DNA of 64,000 nucleotides from Lineus longissimus (taxonomy: Eukaryota > Nemertea > Pilidiophora > Heteronemertea > Lineidae). Positions 1-12,001 of the stretch are shown one piece after another. The position numbers and the translations under genes were made by a program. The first letter of the stretch is position 1; every line of letters starts with the position of its first letter. The stretch spans positions 9,738,501-9,802,500 of the forward strand of contig NC_088311.1 of NCBI RefSeq assembly GCF_910592395.1, given 5' to 3'. The notes under the pieces were generated by a model. The model was given only the letters and a program-made list of their open reading frames with translations, was not told the origin of the DNA and made no database searches.

Positions 1-2581
1 ATCGAATTAAACGAGAATCAAGTATGAGCACTATACAAATGTTGAACATTATTATCATCAATTTTCTTGTTTTTACCTCATCAAGAAATACAACAGCAAA
101 TGTCGGCAGTATTTCCCATTTCCATTGCTCAGTGTTATTAGAAGAAAGAAGTACCGCAAATACACCAGTCACATTAAATAAAACTGTCGACAAGAGTGCT
201 TTTCGATAACTTACGAAACATCTGTACTGCATGTCCTTATTGTTTCTCAATCCTCTTCCCTGGAAGTGACCGATCATGTAGTTCTGCCCACTCTTCCATG
301 TGGCAAGGCAATGGAAGTCAAGATCTAGAATAGACAAGATACTGTCCTTTTGTCTGCTATGTTTGTAAAATCAGATATTAGTGATGACTGGGTTGGACTG
401 GGTTTAGGATGTAATATTGATTTGAAAGCTAGGCGTCGACTAGAACCGTTTTGGGCTCCATATTGGACGTACGAAGGGTTATCAGTCAAAAGGTCCTCCT
501 GCCAAAACGTCCTCATTGCAATATCATGATAGCCGAAATTGCCTCGCTTATATGCTGTTCAACTTTTTAACTTTTGGCTTTGTTGATCTATTATGACTAT
601 AACATCTTTATTTCTAATTGTGCATGGCCGAAAGCAGTATTGAGGAACCCCCCCCCCCCCACCCATCCCCCACCGCGATCGAACAATGAATAAGACAGTT
701 TAAAAAAACAGTTAATACAGAAAGATAAAAATGGTTTTTTCAATGATGTTAATCTCCAGGTTCATCTGGAAGGTAATTAGCTTTTCTTTAGAGCCAATGA
801 CATTGTGCATTTCAATCTGATTTACCAGCAGAAGTCATCCACTGTAGCATATGCTCCGTGGTTTTAAACAAAGACTTGTCAATTGAGTTAGAGTTCAAAT
901 CCTCATGGAAATCACGAAAAGTCATTTGTCAACTTTTAGAACAGAATCGCACAATGATATGAAATAAAAACATGCACAATTTCAGCAAAAATCATGGAAG
1001 GAAGATGGAGCATCCTTTTCCCATAGGAAATGATATGAAAATGACATTAAAACAAAGGAGGTGGGAGAAAAGCAATATATGAGTTCTTTCATTTTGGGTC
1101 TGATGTGGTTGATAAATGCCTTGTTTACCGGTTCGAAGGTGGCATTTGCATAACCCTACTACATGAACATAAGCTTAAGGAACAGGCATAGTATCAGTTC
1201 TCTTCGTTGACAACTTCAAACGGTCATATCAAAAATACATAACAATCAGGACGACGTTGGTAGAGAGTTTATTGGCAGTGCAATACATGTATATATCATT
1301 GTTCGACAACACGTTATATTAAAGCTGATGTGTATACAACATATGTGTCAGCATTTTCGGTATCATGTTGACCAGGTGCCATGTTGCCGAAATGTTGACA
1401 GTATGCACGGAGCACGAAACTTCGGCAACATTATATAAAGAGAATTTGGCATTTATTTCGTCAACAACTCGGTTACAAACCTTACGTTATTTTCCAACCC
1501 ATCTCGCAGTTTTCATGATTCAGGCCTGGGTCTATTGTCTTTGAACAAAGCCCGCTCGAGCCTAGGCCTAAATTCCCATTGTTGTACTGTCTCATCTATG
1601 GGTTATCAGGGCCAGTCTTGATAACATCGACCCCACAAATAGCTTCATGGGGGTCGTCAGGCCGAAACGGGCAAGGCCAAATAAACGTAATGTTGCCAAA
1701 CTTCTATGCTCTATGCACACCGACAAACATTTTCGGCAAATACGCCGAGATTTCGAGGAAAAACGCCCCTAGACCCTATAGAGGTCTTCACGGCCTGATT
1801 AGATTTGATCTTTTAACATTCTTGTGATAGATATTTAAGCTGCGTCGTCCGTGGAGGTTTACTGGGTGCTAATTCTAGACTTCAAAGCCTCAAGTGCGTC
1901 TTGGGGTGGCATCAATTTCAATTCTTCCCCTATTAAGTTCCAATTTCCATCCTGATTCCAACGGTATTACGTCCTGCCCGAGAGATTAGAAGTCTGACTT
2001 TCAGCTTTAATACCCACATGCCGTCCCAGGTGGGCTTTGCTTTTGGCAGAAGGAAACCCAAGGCAGTTATTCAACAATTAAAATAATTTTACGAGAACCG
2101 ATTTCATTAAATTCCGCTACGAATTTGAATAAGCTGAGCCAGAGAATATGCGATCCCCTCTGGGTCCAATGAGAAAGAAAGAAAGCTTAATACACTAGTT
2201 GCTCAATTGGCGTTAGAGACTAGCGCAGCATTAGCTCAACTAAGCGTTGGAAATTCCATTTACAAAAGAAGCGTTGAGACTTCACACCAAAGCTACCACA
2301 AACGCCGATAGAACAACCACAACAACAGCAACGGGGGGGGGGGGGGAATATTACTTCAAAACGTTCACTGCAAAGTTCGGAAAATACGATGACTTACCGA
2401 GATTTTTCGAGTATTCCGCATTTTCACACTGTCTGAAGTGAAACATGACTCTAGTATTGCTAGCACACTCATCCACCTGGGAAATTGGGGTTGAACAAGG
2501 GACTGAGTTGTTCTGGTAGGAGAAGAAGTAGGATCCGTGGAAAGGGCAAGCAACTGGCTTACTGGGCTCTGAAATGATATA
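1..2581. other. Gene-free stretch, left edge
   Basis: No recognisable coding region or RNA gene is visible. All open frames are short and carry no familiar motif. A poly-C run occurs near 650-660 and a poly-G run near 2334-2346, both typical length-unstable homopolymers. Confidence 0.55.
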
Positions 2582-2759
2582 CAGAAGAACCTCCCTTAGC
2601 GGACACCTCTATATCAAGGACAACCTCTCTATTAAGGACACTAGTTTTGGTCCCAAATTGGTTGTTTCCATTAAATTTGACCTCTCTAATTAGGACACCT
2701 CTCTATTAAGGACAGCACTTGTCAGTCCCTAGTGTGTCCTTAGTAGAGAGGTTCTACTG
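2582..2759 (+). mobile_element. pogo-like MITE, uninterrupted copy
   Basis: A 178-bp non-coding repeat starts with CAGAAGAACCTCCC and ends with the inverted counterpart GAGAGGTTCTACTG. The inside carries the repeated phrase CTCTATTAAGGACA. The same sequence is found at 53576-53732 and, split by a retrotransposon, at 44249-44325 plus 50881-50968. The CAG...AACCTC termini with TA flanks (clear in the other copies) resemble Tc1/mariner-pogo ends. No transposase is encoded. Positions 2645-2670 show the intact sequence of the site that is occupied by the DIRS element elsewhere in the window. Confidence 0.75.
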
Positions 2760-4459
2760 ATGTAATGTTGGTTTCAAGAGGGTTGGACAAATTATAGTTT
2801 CGTTCAAGATTTTGCTCTTGATGCATCAATATTCATGATTGGTTACTGCCACATAACCTCAACAAGTACATTGCCATTTATCATTGACAAAAAAAGAACC
2901 AATTTTTTAAACGTTTTCGTGTGATGTTTTGAAATATAGAATCTGAATATGGCAATGAGCATTGGACACACGTCGTTTATGTTATTCAAGCATCCTGTAG
3001 TTTATAGTGCTGTGGTACATTTCAGAACTGTAAATTCCCGAAGCTGAACTATATTTGATTTCTCACCTCTAATTAATGTGAAAAGGACATTGTAATCTCT
3101 CAGAATTCTATCACAGAGCCCATGAGGTGCACCCCTGTTCGCAGAGTTGAGGCAGAAACCTGGGAAAAGAAAAATGAAATATAAAATCCACGAGCGAGTG
3201 TTCTGAAATTCCTGAGCTATTCCCTCCGTAACTTCCTAGCATCATCGGTGTAACCGAAAATGTAATTTGAGGCATTTCTGCTACATCACATCGTCTTGGC
3301 CTTCGACCACATTCGCCTTTCGGTCACACACGTGCAGTCAATTGCGCGCGAAGTTCAAAATTTCCACGATGCGCACGCGCTACCGAAATTCGCGCAAAAA
3401 TAGCCTTCGGGAAATGTATTACGATCACGTGAAAATCGCCACAGCGTATAAAGATTGCCTGTTAACAACTCGCCAATGCTGTCACCGATTCGCGGGGTGA
3501 TGGTGTAAACAGATACTAGAAGCCAATCGATCGCTAACTAGCCTCCTGTCACTACCGCATGTTTATAGTGCATTCGTAAATGGCTTTTTCCCGCATCGTT
3601 CGGGACTCTGGTGCGGGAACGACTCAGAAGCACTCACATAAACATACTATACGCCACCGGGTCACAGTTGAATTTACGTTCAAGCAGCTCGGCAATGTGA
3701 ACCACCAGGCCTCAGTCGAACAAGGCTTAGAACTGTCAGTTACTGGTGTGATCAGTTCTTTACATGTAAAGAAGTGTAGTAACGTAGCTTACCAACCATT
3801 AACCTGATCTTGAACTGACCACGTTCAAACCTTGGTCTGACCATGTCTACACTCTGATAGCAAAGACAACACACAGTGACCACGATACTATTGCGACCCC
3901 ATCTACTTCCAAGGTTAAAGGACAGCTGCACGTAGCTCTGACATATTGAATTTTTCTTCATTTCAAGATTCGTTGATAAAATCTTTGCTTGAGGCTCGTT
4001 GACATTGGATTACATTGAGGCTTCAATTACCTTATGGTTAAAACCAAGAAAACTACAGCATCTTCATATGTTGCCATGGAAACAGAACAGGTCGCAATTA
4101 GCATGTGTATCACATACAGTCCAATCCTTTTTTTAGCCAGTTGTATGAGATTATAACTTGAAGGCGTGGGCAGCCACTGCAATTCAATTGGAAGGGTGTT
4201 TTTCATTGATAGTAAAGGAGTAATACCGAATTTACTGCGAAGCAGTGATTAGGAATGAAGACAACCATGCCACAATTTGACTAGAAATTGCATTCTTAAG
4301 ACACCTTAGTTATAGTTATGAATTGTTATCAGTACTTACTCTCTTTATACTGAAGGACGTTCCAGTGTTGCGGCGTTATCACTAAACATCGGTAACATCC
4401 TCCCTGTCTGCAAAGATAAAATACGGGCTGGTTAAGACATTGATGACGCCAGTGACTAT
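2760..4459. other. Gene-free stretch
   Basis: No supported gene. The segment 3250-3560 is richer in CpG and CGCG words than its surroundings, which could mark an unmethylated regulatory patch, but no TATA box or exon could be tied to it. Confidence 0.5.
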
Positions 4460-4860
4460 AATTCCCACTTTCGTGATTTTACACTTTTATGATCGACTGT
4501 CCTTCCCACATTCATAACTTTACAATTTTATGAGTGACTTGAGTTACTGTCCTACCCACCTTCATGACTTTACAATTATAAATATCTGTCCTCCCCACCA
4601 CCTTCGTGAATTTACAATTCAATGAGTGTCCTTCCACCTTCATGAATTTGCAATTATGAATTTCTGTTCTCACCACCTTCGGGAAATTACAGTTTTATGA
4701 AAGATGGTCCCACCCACCATCGTGATATGACAATGAATGAGTGTCATCCCCACCTTAATGCAATTACAGTTTTATGAGGGACTGTCCTTCCAAACTTCAT
4801 GAAATTTCAATTTTATGAGAGATTGTCCTGCCCACCGTCATATCAATACGGGTTGCAGGC
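4460..4860. repeat. Degenerate minisatellite, about 45-60 bp unit
   Basis: About eight diverged head-to-tail units follow the pattern CTGTCCTNCCCACCTTCATGA, then a TTTACAATTTTATGAGTG-like part. Unit length drifts through small indels, so this is an old array. No coding frame runs through it. Confidence 0.7.
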
Positions 4861-7589
4861 TTTTTTTCACTCGTTCGTCACTGTACTATAAAGTGAAATT
4901 TTGAAATATGTAAGACTGTGTGAGCGAGGATGCTCACATCACGGAAAGATTGTTTTCTCAGTTTTGATAACCACATCGCACAATTTAAAACACCGTTACT
5001 AGAAATTTAATGAAAATGTTGTCTTCATTCTTCTGCGAATGTCGTTATAGAATCACGTTTCGAATCGACAAAGGCTCCTTTATCAAATGACTCGTACATG
5101 TAGACTCACGATCGATTCTTTGCTTTATTACACTAATTTTAACATGCCTCAGAGAGAGGAATGAATTCTAATCATTGGGTGTTGCACGTTCGGAATATCC
5201 AGAAAGATTATGGAACTAATTAACTGCAGTATTACGGTGGGTAAAGAAGAGATCATTCATTACTTCCCCTGGGCTCTGAAATGTTCAAAAACCACAAACT
5301 TGAAGAGTTCATTTCGCAAAAATATCAGACACTCGGAGACAAAAGAAGAACAATCTTCTTGATATTCCCATCAAAATATCGAAGTTAAAATCTTCGTCCG
5401 CTGACATGTAGTTACGATCTAACATATCCTTCAGGAAACGTACATCGTTGTTCCTCCCCCTCCCTCCTGTTCATTTGGTCCTTAGTCCCAGTTCTATCCG
5501 TCTAGCCTATCGTTCGACACATCCTCGTGACACCCAGCAAGTGCTTTGAGCTTGTCCGACGTAATCGCGCGGCCGACAGTGACAAATGGTAAATGTTATT
5601 CATCATCGTTATTAGAAGATCCCGCGATGTCGGGGAGAACCAATATATCGGCAAAATCACCCCTATCAGAGGATAAAGTAAATGTTGAATAGATGAAATG
5701 CCAATTTAAATGTTTGATTTAAATCATGAAATGAGGCCAGATTCTAATTGGTCTGAAACAAATCGATGTTCGCATTAATCTTTATTAATATTGAAGAGTT
5801 AGCAGACAGTCGGTCATTAGTGAAGAAACATCTCCATTCAGTGGATTTTGTACTTTACGCACCCATTACCTAGCTGTCGCATTTTATCGTTCTGAGGCTT
5901 TATCGTGGTTAAATTCACTCTCGTGAATCAATTTAAAATCCAGCCGTTTGTCATCCTGTGAGAAATAGGGCTCCTGTAAAAGAAAACAGATGTGATTTTT
6001 CGACTGATGAAGACTCCTCGATTGATGGAAAATATCCTGTGTACGTACGTACGTGGTAATAATACTTGCTTTACAGAAACTGACTGTCAGCTGTTCTCAT
6101 GAAACTTCACCTTACCACCCGGCATTGACGAATACCTCACATCACGTTAAAACAGTTTGGACCTTATTCTAGCAAAATTGTTGATGATGTGCAAGATATT
6201 CGATGCACTCGATCTATCTTGAAACGTACTTCATCAATGATTTCTCAAAACTACACGTTTATGTACAGGGGATCCGAATAAATGAACATGTATTTGCAAA
6301 TCGCAATCATATACTCTTTCAACCAACAGTATCTACTGCCCTCCAGTTTGTGTCTAGAAAATGGTTCAAATTCATTCAATTATCATTGCTCGTCTTTGCT
6401 TCTTGTTGGGATCGGGGATGGGTCGAAAATTACTTGGAAGATTGCGCTATGACATCTCCAGAATCTCCTGAAGCGGTCGTTTTGTTTGTCTACCGCTAAT
6501 GGTACATTACTAAGAAATATGGCGTCATTCCGACGGCAATATGGCACGGATGACACTTGTTCTTCGGATTCTTCTTCACCATTCGCTCTTTACTTTGACT
6601 TGGAAGGGCAGTTCTCCAGGTAGTCTTCCTCCTCTATTGGGAGCATGAGTCGATCGCAAGCATCTGCTCACTTGGATGGCCGGGCACCTTTGCTTGTCAT
6701 CGCCTAAACAGCAGGTACAAACGGGAACTTCGGTACGCCTAAACAACGGGTACAAGCGAGAACTTCGGTATGGTGTTAAGTGCCTTGTTTAAAGGGATCC
6801 CGACGACGCTGAAAATGCCTTAGGATAGCCACACATGCGGGTCCGCTGTCCTACATAACAAAATGATGATAAAGTTATAATGGACTGCCTCTGGTCCTCC
6901 TGCGGTCTTGCATAAAATCCCCTTTTAAAGCAAAAACCCAATTCTTCGAAGTATGTAATGGTGTTTTGCTTCAAGGCAGTAATTGGCATGCGATGTGTGC
7001 GTCATGTTAGATATATCTTCTACATCACCGTGCCTACGCATAGCCTAATAAGATGATATGAACATAACAAACAACACCTCCAATCAACAATCATAAAGCT
7101 TTGAAATATGAATTAATTTGGTATATCAGGTGAAAATCTCACTACATGTTGAATCGGAGCTTTGCTGATGACTTGCTTTATGGTTGACGGTGGGCGGAGC
7201 ACATACACATAGATACATGTAGTTTATAGAAGGGTACTTTGAAACGCTCATCACGCGTAACGCTCCATCATTTTGCTACCAATGAGACAATGGGCCGGGG
7301 CAACCTCAAGGAAACTAAGCCATGATATGAAAAAAGATGTTGGATGGTAAGCCAGGTTGAGCTTGCTGTGCAAAACTAATAAATTTTTCTGAAGGACAAT
7401 GATGCTAAGCTTTACTGGAGTTAAATATAGGGTACAAAATGCCCTCTCGCCAGGCACCTGGTATTAATGTTTCGAAGTACAAATCGTCGCATTGGCCAAA
7501 TCTGGCTGGCCCTTTTCATTGGGGGGGGGGGCACTATAATAATAGACGGTCAAGGCTTTACTCACATATCACTCGTCACAGTATCAAGG
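4861..7589. other. Gene-free stretch with a small tandem duplication
   Basis: No supported gene. A 35-bp unit beginning CGCCTAAACA is present twice in tandem at 6701-6770, with a few mismatches. A short GTAC run lies near 6041-6053. A poly-G run lies near 7520. Confidence 0.5.
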
Positions 7590-7668
7590 GCCGATTGGTT
7601 CAGAGATAGAATGTGTTTTGAGCACGTGACACATTTCGCCAAGCACGTGGCGTGAGACTTCATAAAAC

Positions 7669-7770
7669 ATGGCAGACATGACCGATCGTCTCATTTCCTT
7701 GCTGCCAGAACGATATAGTACCAAAGATATGGTATGGGCTAACAATGTCCTCCTTTCAAAGGTCAGCTGA
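7669..7770 (+). CDS. Possible first coding exon (33-codon frame), unrecognised
   Basis: A short frame starts with MADMTDRLISLLPERY and continues to VLLSK, after which a GTCAGC sequence could act as a splice donor; unspliced, it stops two codons later. The start follows an AAAAC-ATGG context. The composition looks coding-like, but no family was recognised and no second exon was found. It lies in the only long part of the left inverted-repeat arm that lacks a partner in the right arm. It may be a real 5' exon or chance. Confidence 0.2.
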   Translation: MADMTDRLISLLPERYSTKDMVWANNVLLSKVS

Positions 7771-8940
7771 GCCGAGTGTGGAAATATTCAGGACAGCAGT
7801 AGCGGATTTAGGGGTCCCCCATCAGTCATCCCTTTTTGTCAGAGAAATGAATTTTCATGGCACCTACCCAAAGAAGTAAATATTTTTACAAGCCTCCCCC
7901 TCCTTTTCAGGATTGCACCTTCGGTTATATCCTATGAGTCCTCATTGGTGGGAGCACCCCCCCCCCCTTGCTTCTTTCCCAAATTTCAGGATCCGTCACT
8001 GTTGCAGAGATGAAACTTACATAAGAATACATGTATGTGCCGTGCCGTCAAGGAAGTCTTGAGGTGTTTCGTTCGATTGAGAAAAATAACTCACCATGGT
8101 GGTTTTCACGTCGTGTCTTGTGATAAACCGGTTTGGCAGCGCTGGTTAAGCAGCTTAATGTGTGCTAGACAGGACAACATGACTGGTATCTGCAAGGAAT
8201 GAAATGACAAGATAAGATGAAACAATAGTCGCAAAAGTTGTGGAAAAATAGTTGTGGAGAAATCCGGCCCAACTTACCAATGTTCAACCAGCGCTTCGAC
8301 TATGGAACATGTGCCTTGTTGGCGTCGACACAACTGAACGCTTGTGTTCCCAAAACCAGTCTGTCGTACCAGTAGCACAGCCAAATTCAACGCCCCTAAT
8401 TGAATACGTTACGTACTAGAAATGACCAAACAACACATCTATTCAAATTGTGATTTTAAATCAAATTTAAATTGACCCATTCATGAAAATGCTCATGATC
8501 TAAATCTGACAGCGAAATAAAACTCACCGGTCAAATAATGAGCTCACGGTTGGAGGAACACAAGTCGGACAGAAAGTGACATAACTTCGATGAAACTTAT
8601 GGTATTTTTAAACGTGTCTACGTGACACAACATGATTGTTGAAATTTATAGCCAGTACGTATTTACACAATACAATTTATTTTAAATTCAAGTTCAATTT
8701 TGCGCACATGTCGTCAGAGCGATTGAAAGTTGTCCGTTTTCGCGTATGTTGGGCCGTGTGCTCAGATGAATTGAAGGCTGTCCTGCTCCGCCTTTGTAGC
8801 TGAGTGTCATGGTCGTGAAATCGTACCTTTTTTCTCCATCACGATCAGCAACCTAGGAGTCACCAGACTATTGCTGGCGGGTGTCTGTGATAGCATGCAG
8901 CCGCAACAACAAATGGAGTAGTAACATGTCTGTCTAGTAG

Positions 8941-8964
8941 CAAGCATAGATTAATCTATGCTTG
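8941..8964. repeat. Perfect 24-bp palindrome (left arm copy)
   Basis: The sequence is CAAGCATAGATT followed by its exact reverse complement. The same palindrome is present intact in the other arm at 10818-10841. Confidence 0.9.
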
Positions 8965-9664
8965 TTAGAAGTAAGAGACATGACTGAGGAGTTAGATCAC
9001 AACCTATTTCACCTCTACGTCAATTGTAGTAGTGGTGCTTCGGTTACCGCACTCCAGGGTGATGCATTCTCATTCTGTGAAATATCTTTTTTGCCCTAGG
9101 CAGGAGAGTCAAGTCCTATATGCTGTTTCAGTTGGCTGTTTCAGTTGGCTGTTTCATGATATTTCATAATTCCATGGAAAGCAGGCGACTTAATACCAGT
9201 GTTGTCAAGGTCACCAACTGGAGCAACATGGAACTATCCACCCAAGTGAATCAATGTCGCCAATTGGCTTGTACATTTTTAGATTTGTAGAAACCCAGGG
9301 GAGACATTTAGAGCCCTTTCGATGGATATAAATCATATTCTTTTCATTATGCTTATGTAATCGGCCATCTAAAAAACCGTACAAAACAACTTTTTATTCC
9401 AAACAATATTTCAATATTGCTTTTTAAATGACAGAACACAAAATGTTAAGAACTTTGATGACTTATACTTTTTCAAAATCAAACAAGCGATGAAGGAGAA
9501 TCTGCCTTACAGAATTGAAAGTGCATTTCGACAGGAGCCACTACGAGAATCATCCAAGGGACTTGTGTCAGGGTAGGGTGTACTGATTTCCCGAGGAGGA
9601 ACTACCAGACTCGGCTTTCAGAATCAGCTCCACGTGTTTTAGAATGTCTTATTTATAAGTCTGA

Positions 9665-10108
9665 CTAATTATTGTACTGTGTATTCGGCTGGGATACCTC
9701 ATCTCATTACTCGGCAAATTACGTCCGACACTTGAAGTGGTATTTGTTATTCCGACCACGCTGCACTGTCCAGCAATGTCCGGTAAAAGCTATCCTGTCG
9801 ACCATTTACTTAGTTAAAGTAGTGGTAGTTCAGTCCATCAGACGTATTTCCTTGAGGTAATCATGGCTGGACGTGTTGATAAAACAGTAGTTTGTATTCT
9901 GTTAATCTGCCCTGCGATGCGACATCATTCCGATAGCAATTGGTCCCTGATGGAGTAACCGTGTCTCTGGGCTGTGGTGAGTCAGACCGAGGAAGTGGTC
10001 ACTCTGATCACCCTTTGTGTTGACGTGGAATGACGGTGAGAAACGCTCATAATGGTGGCCTGATCAGAGGAAGTGCTCATTAGGATATCTGTGGACAGAA
10101 TGTCGATG
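9665..10108. other. Spacer of the large inverted repeat
   Basis: These 444 bp separate the arms and have no counterpart elsewhere in the window. No gene or terminal repeat was recognised in them. Confidence 0.7.
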
Positions 10109-12001
10109 TGCAGACCTATAAGACATTCTAAAACACTTCGAGCTGATTCTGAACGCCGAATCCAGTAGTACTTCCTCGGGAATTCAGTACACCCTACTCT
10201 GACACTAGTCCCTGGGATGATTCTCGAAGCTGCTCCTGTCGAAATGCACCCTAGACTTTCAATTCTGTAAGGCAGATTCTCCTTCATCGCTTGTTTGATT
10301 TTGAAGAAGTATAAGTCATCAAAGTTCTTAAAATTTTGTGTTCTGTCATTCAAAAAGCAATATTGAAATATTGTTTGAAATAAAAAGTTGTTTTGTACGG
10401 TTTTTTAGATGGCCGATTACATGAGCATAATGAAAAGAATAAGATTTATATCCATCGAAAGGGCTCTAAATGTCTCCCCTGGGTTTCTACAAATCTAAAA
10501 ATGAACAAGCCAATTGGCGACATTGATTCACTTGGATGGATAGTTCCATGTTGCTCCAGTTGGTGACCTTGACAACACTGGTATTAAGTCGCCTGCTTTC
10601 CATGGAATTTTGAAATGTCATGAAACAGCCAACTGAAACAGCATATAGGACTTCACTCTCCTGCCTAGGGCAAAAAAGATATTTCACAGAATGAGAATGC
10701 ATCACCCTGGAGTGCGGTAACCGAAGCATCACTACTAGAATGGACGTAGAGGTGAAATTGATTGTGATCTAACTCCACAGTCAGTTTAGATCGTCAGTAT
10801 GTGTCTCTTACTTCCAACAAGCATAGATTAATCTATGCTTGCTACTAATATAATATAAGCCAGACAGCCATGTTACTACTCCATTTGTTGTTGCGGCGGC
10901 TATCACAGACACCTGCCAGCAATAGTCTGGTGGCTCCTAGATTGCTGATCGTGGTGGGGAAAAAAGGCACGATTTCACGAACATAAAACTCAGCTACAAA
11001 GGCGACGCAGGACAGTCTTCAATTCATCTGAGCACACGGCCCAACGTACGCGAAAACGGACCACTTTCAATCGCTGTGACGATGTGTGCGCAAAATTGAA
11101 CTTGAATTTAAAAACATTTGTATTGTGTAAATACGTACTATAAATTTCAACAATCATGTTGTGTCACGTAGACACGTTTAAAAATACCATAAATGCCAAG
11201 TTTCAGCGAAGTTATGTCACTTTCTGTCCGACTTGTGTTCCTCCGACCGTGAGCTCATTATTTGGCCGGCGAGCTTTATTTGGCTGTCAGCTTTAAATCG
11301 TGAGCATTTTCGTGAATGGGCCTATTTATATTTGATTGAAAATCACATTTTGAATAGATGTGTTGTTTGGTCATTTCTCGCACATAACCTACTCAATTAG
11401 GGGCGTTGAATTTGGCTGTGCCACTGGTACGACAGACCGCTTTGGGAAACACAAGTGTTCAGTTGTGTCGACGCCAACAAGGCACATGTTCCATGGTCGA
11501 AGCGCTGGTTCAACATTGGTAAGTTCAGCCTGATTTCTCCACAACTTTTGCGACTATTGTTTGATTCTGTGTACAACCTTATCTTGTCATTTTCATTCTT
11601 TGCAGATACCAGACATGTTGTCCTTTCTAGTACACCTAATACTGCTTAACCAGCGCTGCCAAACCGGTTTATCACAAGATACGACGTGATCACTACCATG
11701 GTGAGTTATTTTTCTCAATCGAAAGAACCATCTCAAGACGTCCTTGACGACACATAAATGTATTCTTATGAAAGTTTCATCTCTGCAGTAGTGGCGGATC
11801 CTGAAATTTGGGAAAGAAGCAAGGGGGGGTGCTCCCAGCCAATGAGGACTCATATGATAGAACCGAAGGTGCAATCCTGAAAAGGAGGGGGGAGGCTTGT
11901 AAAAATATTTACCTCTTTGTGGAGGTGCCCTGAAAACTCATTTCTCTGACAAAAAGGGATGTGTCACGAGCTCATAACACATTCTATCTCTGAACCAATC
12001 A
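10109..12001 (-). repeat. Right arm of a very large inverted repeat
   Basis: Reverse complement of 7590-9664. The inner boundary lies where CAGACCTATAAGACATTC matches the left arm near 9640-9664. The outer boundary lies near the GAACCAATC at 11992-12000, which matches GATTGGTTC at 7592-7600. A single-stranded copy or transcript through both arms could fold into a hairpin of about 1.9 kb. Confidence 0.85.
10818..10841. repeat. Perfect 24-bp palindrome (right arm copy)
   Basis: Same palindrome as at 8941-8964, with no mismatch between the halves. Confidence 0.9.

Larger units (their letters stand above)
7590..9664 (+). repeat. Left arm of a very large inverted repeat
   Basis: This arm is the reverse complement of 10109-12001. 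Long blocks match almost perfectly: for example 9181-9300 against 10490-10600 shows only scattered substitutions, and overall identity by eye is about 90% or better. The left arm has an extra segment at about 7636-7825 with no partner in the right arm. The arms include a conserved 24-bp palindrome. No transposase or long reading frame was recognised, so this may be an inverted duplication of non-coding DNA or a very large fold-back element. Confidence 0.85.
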
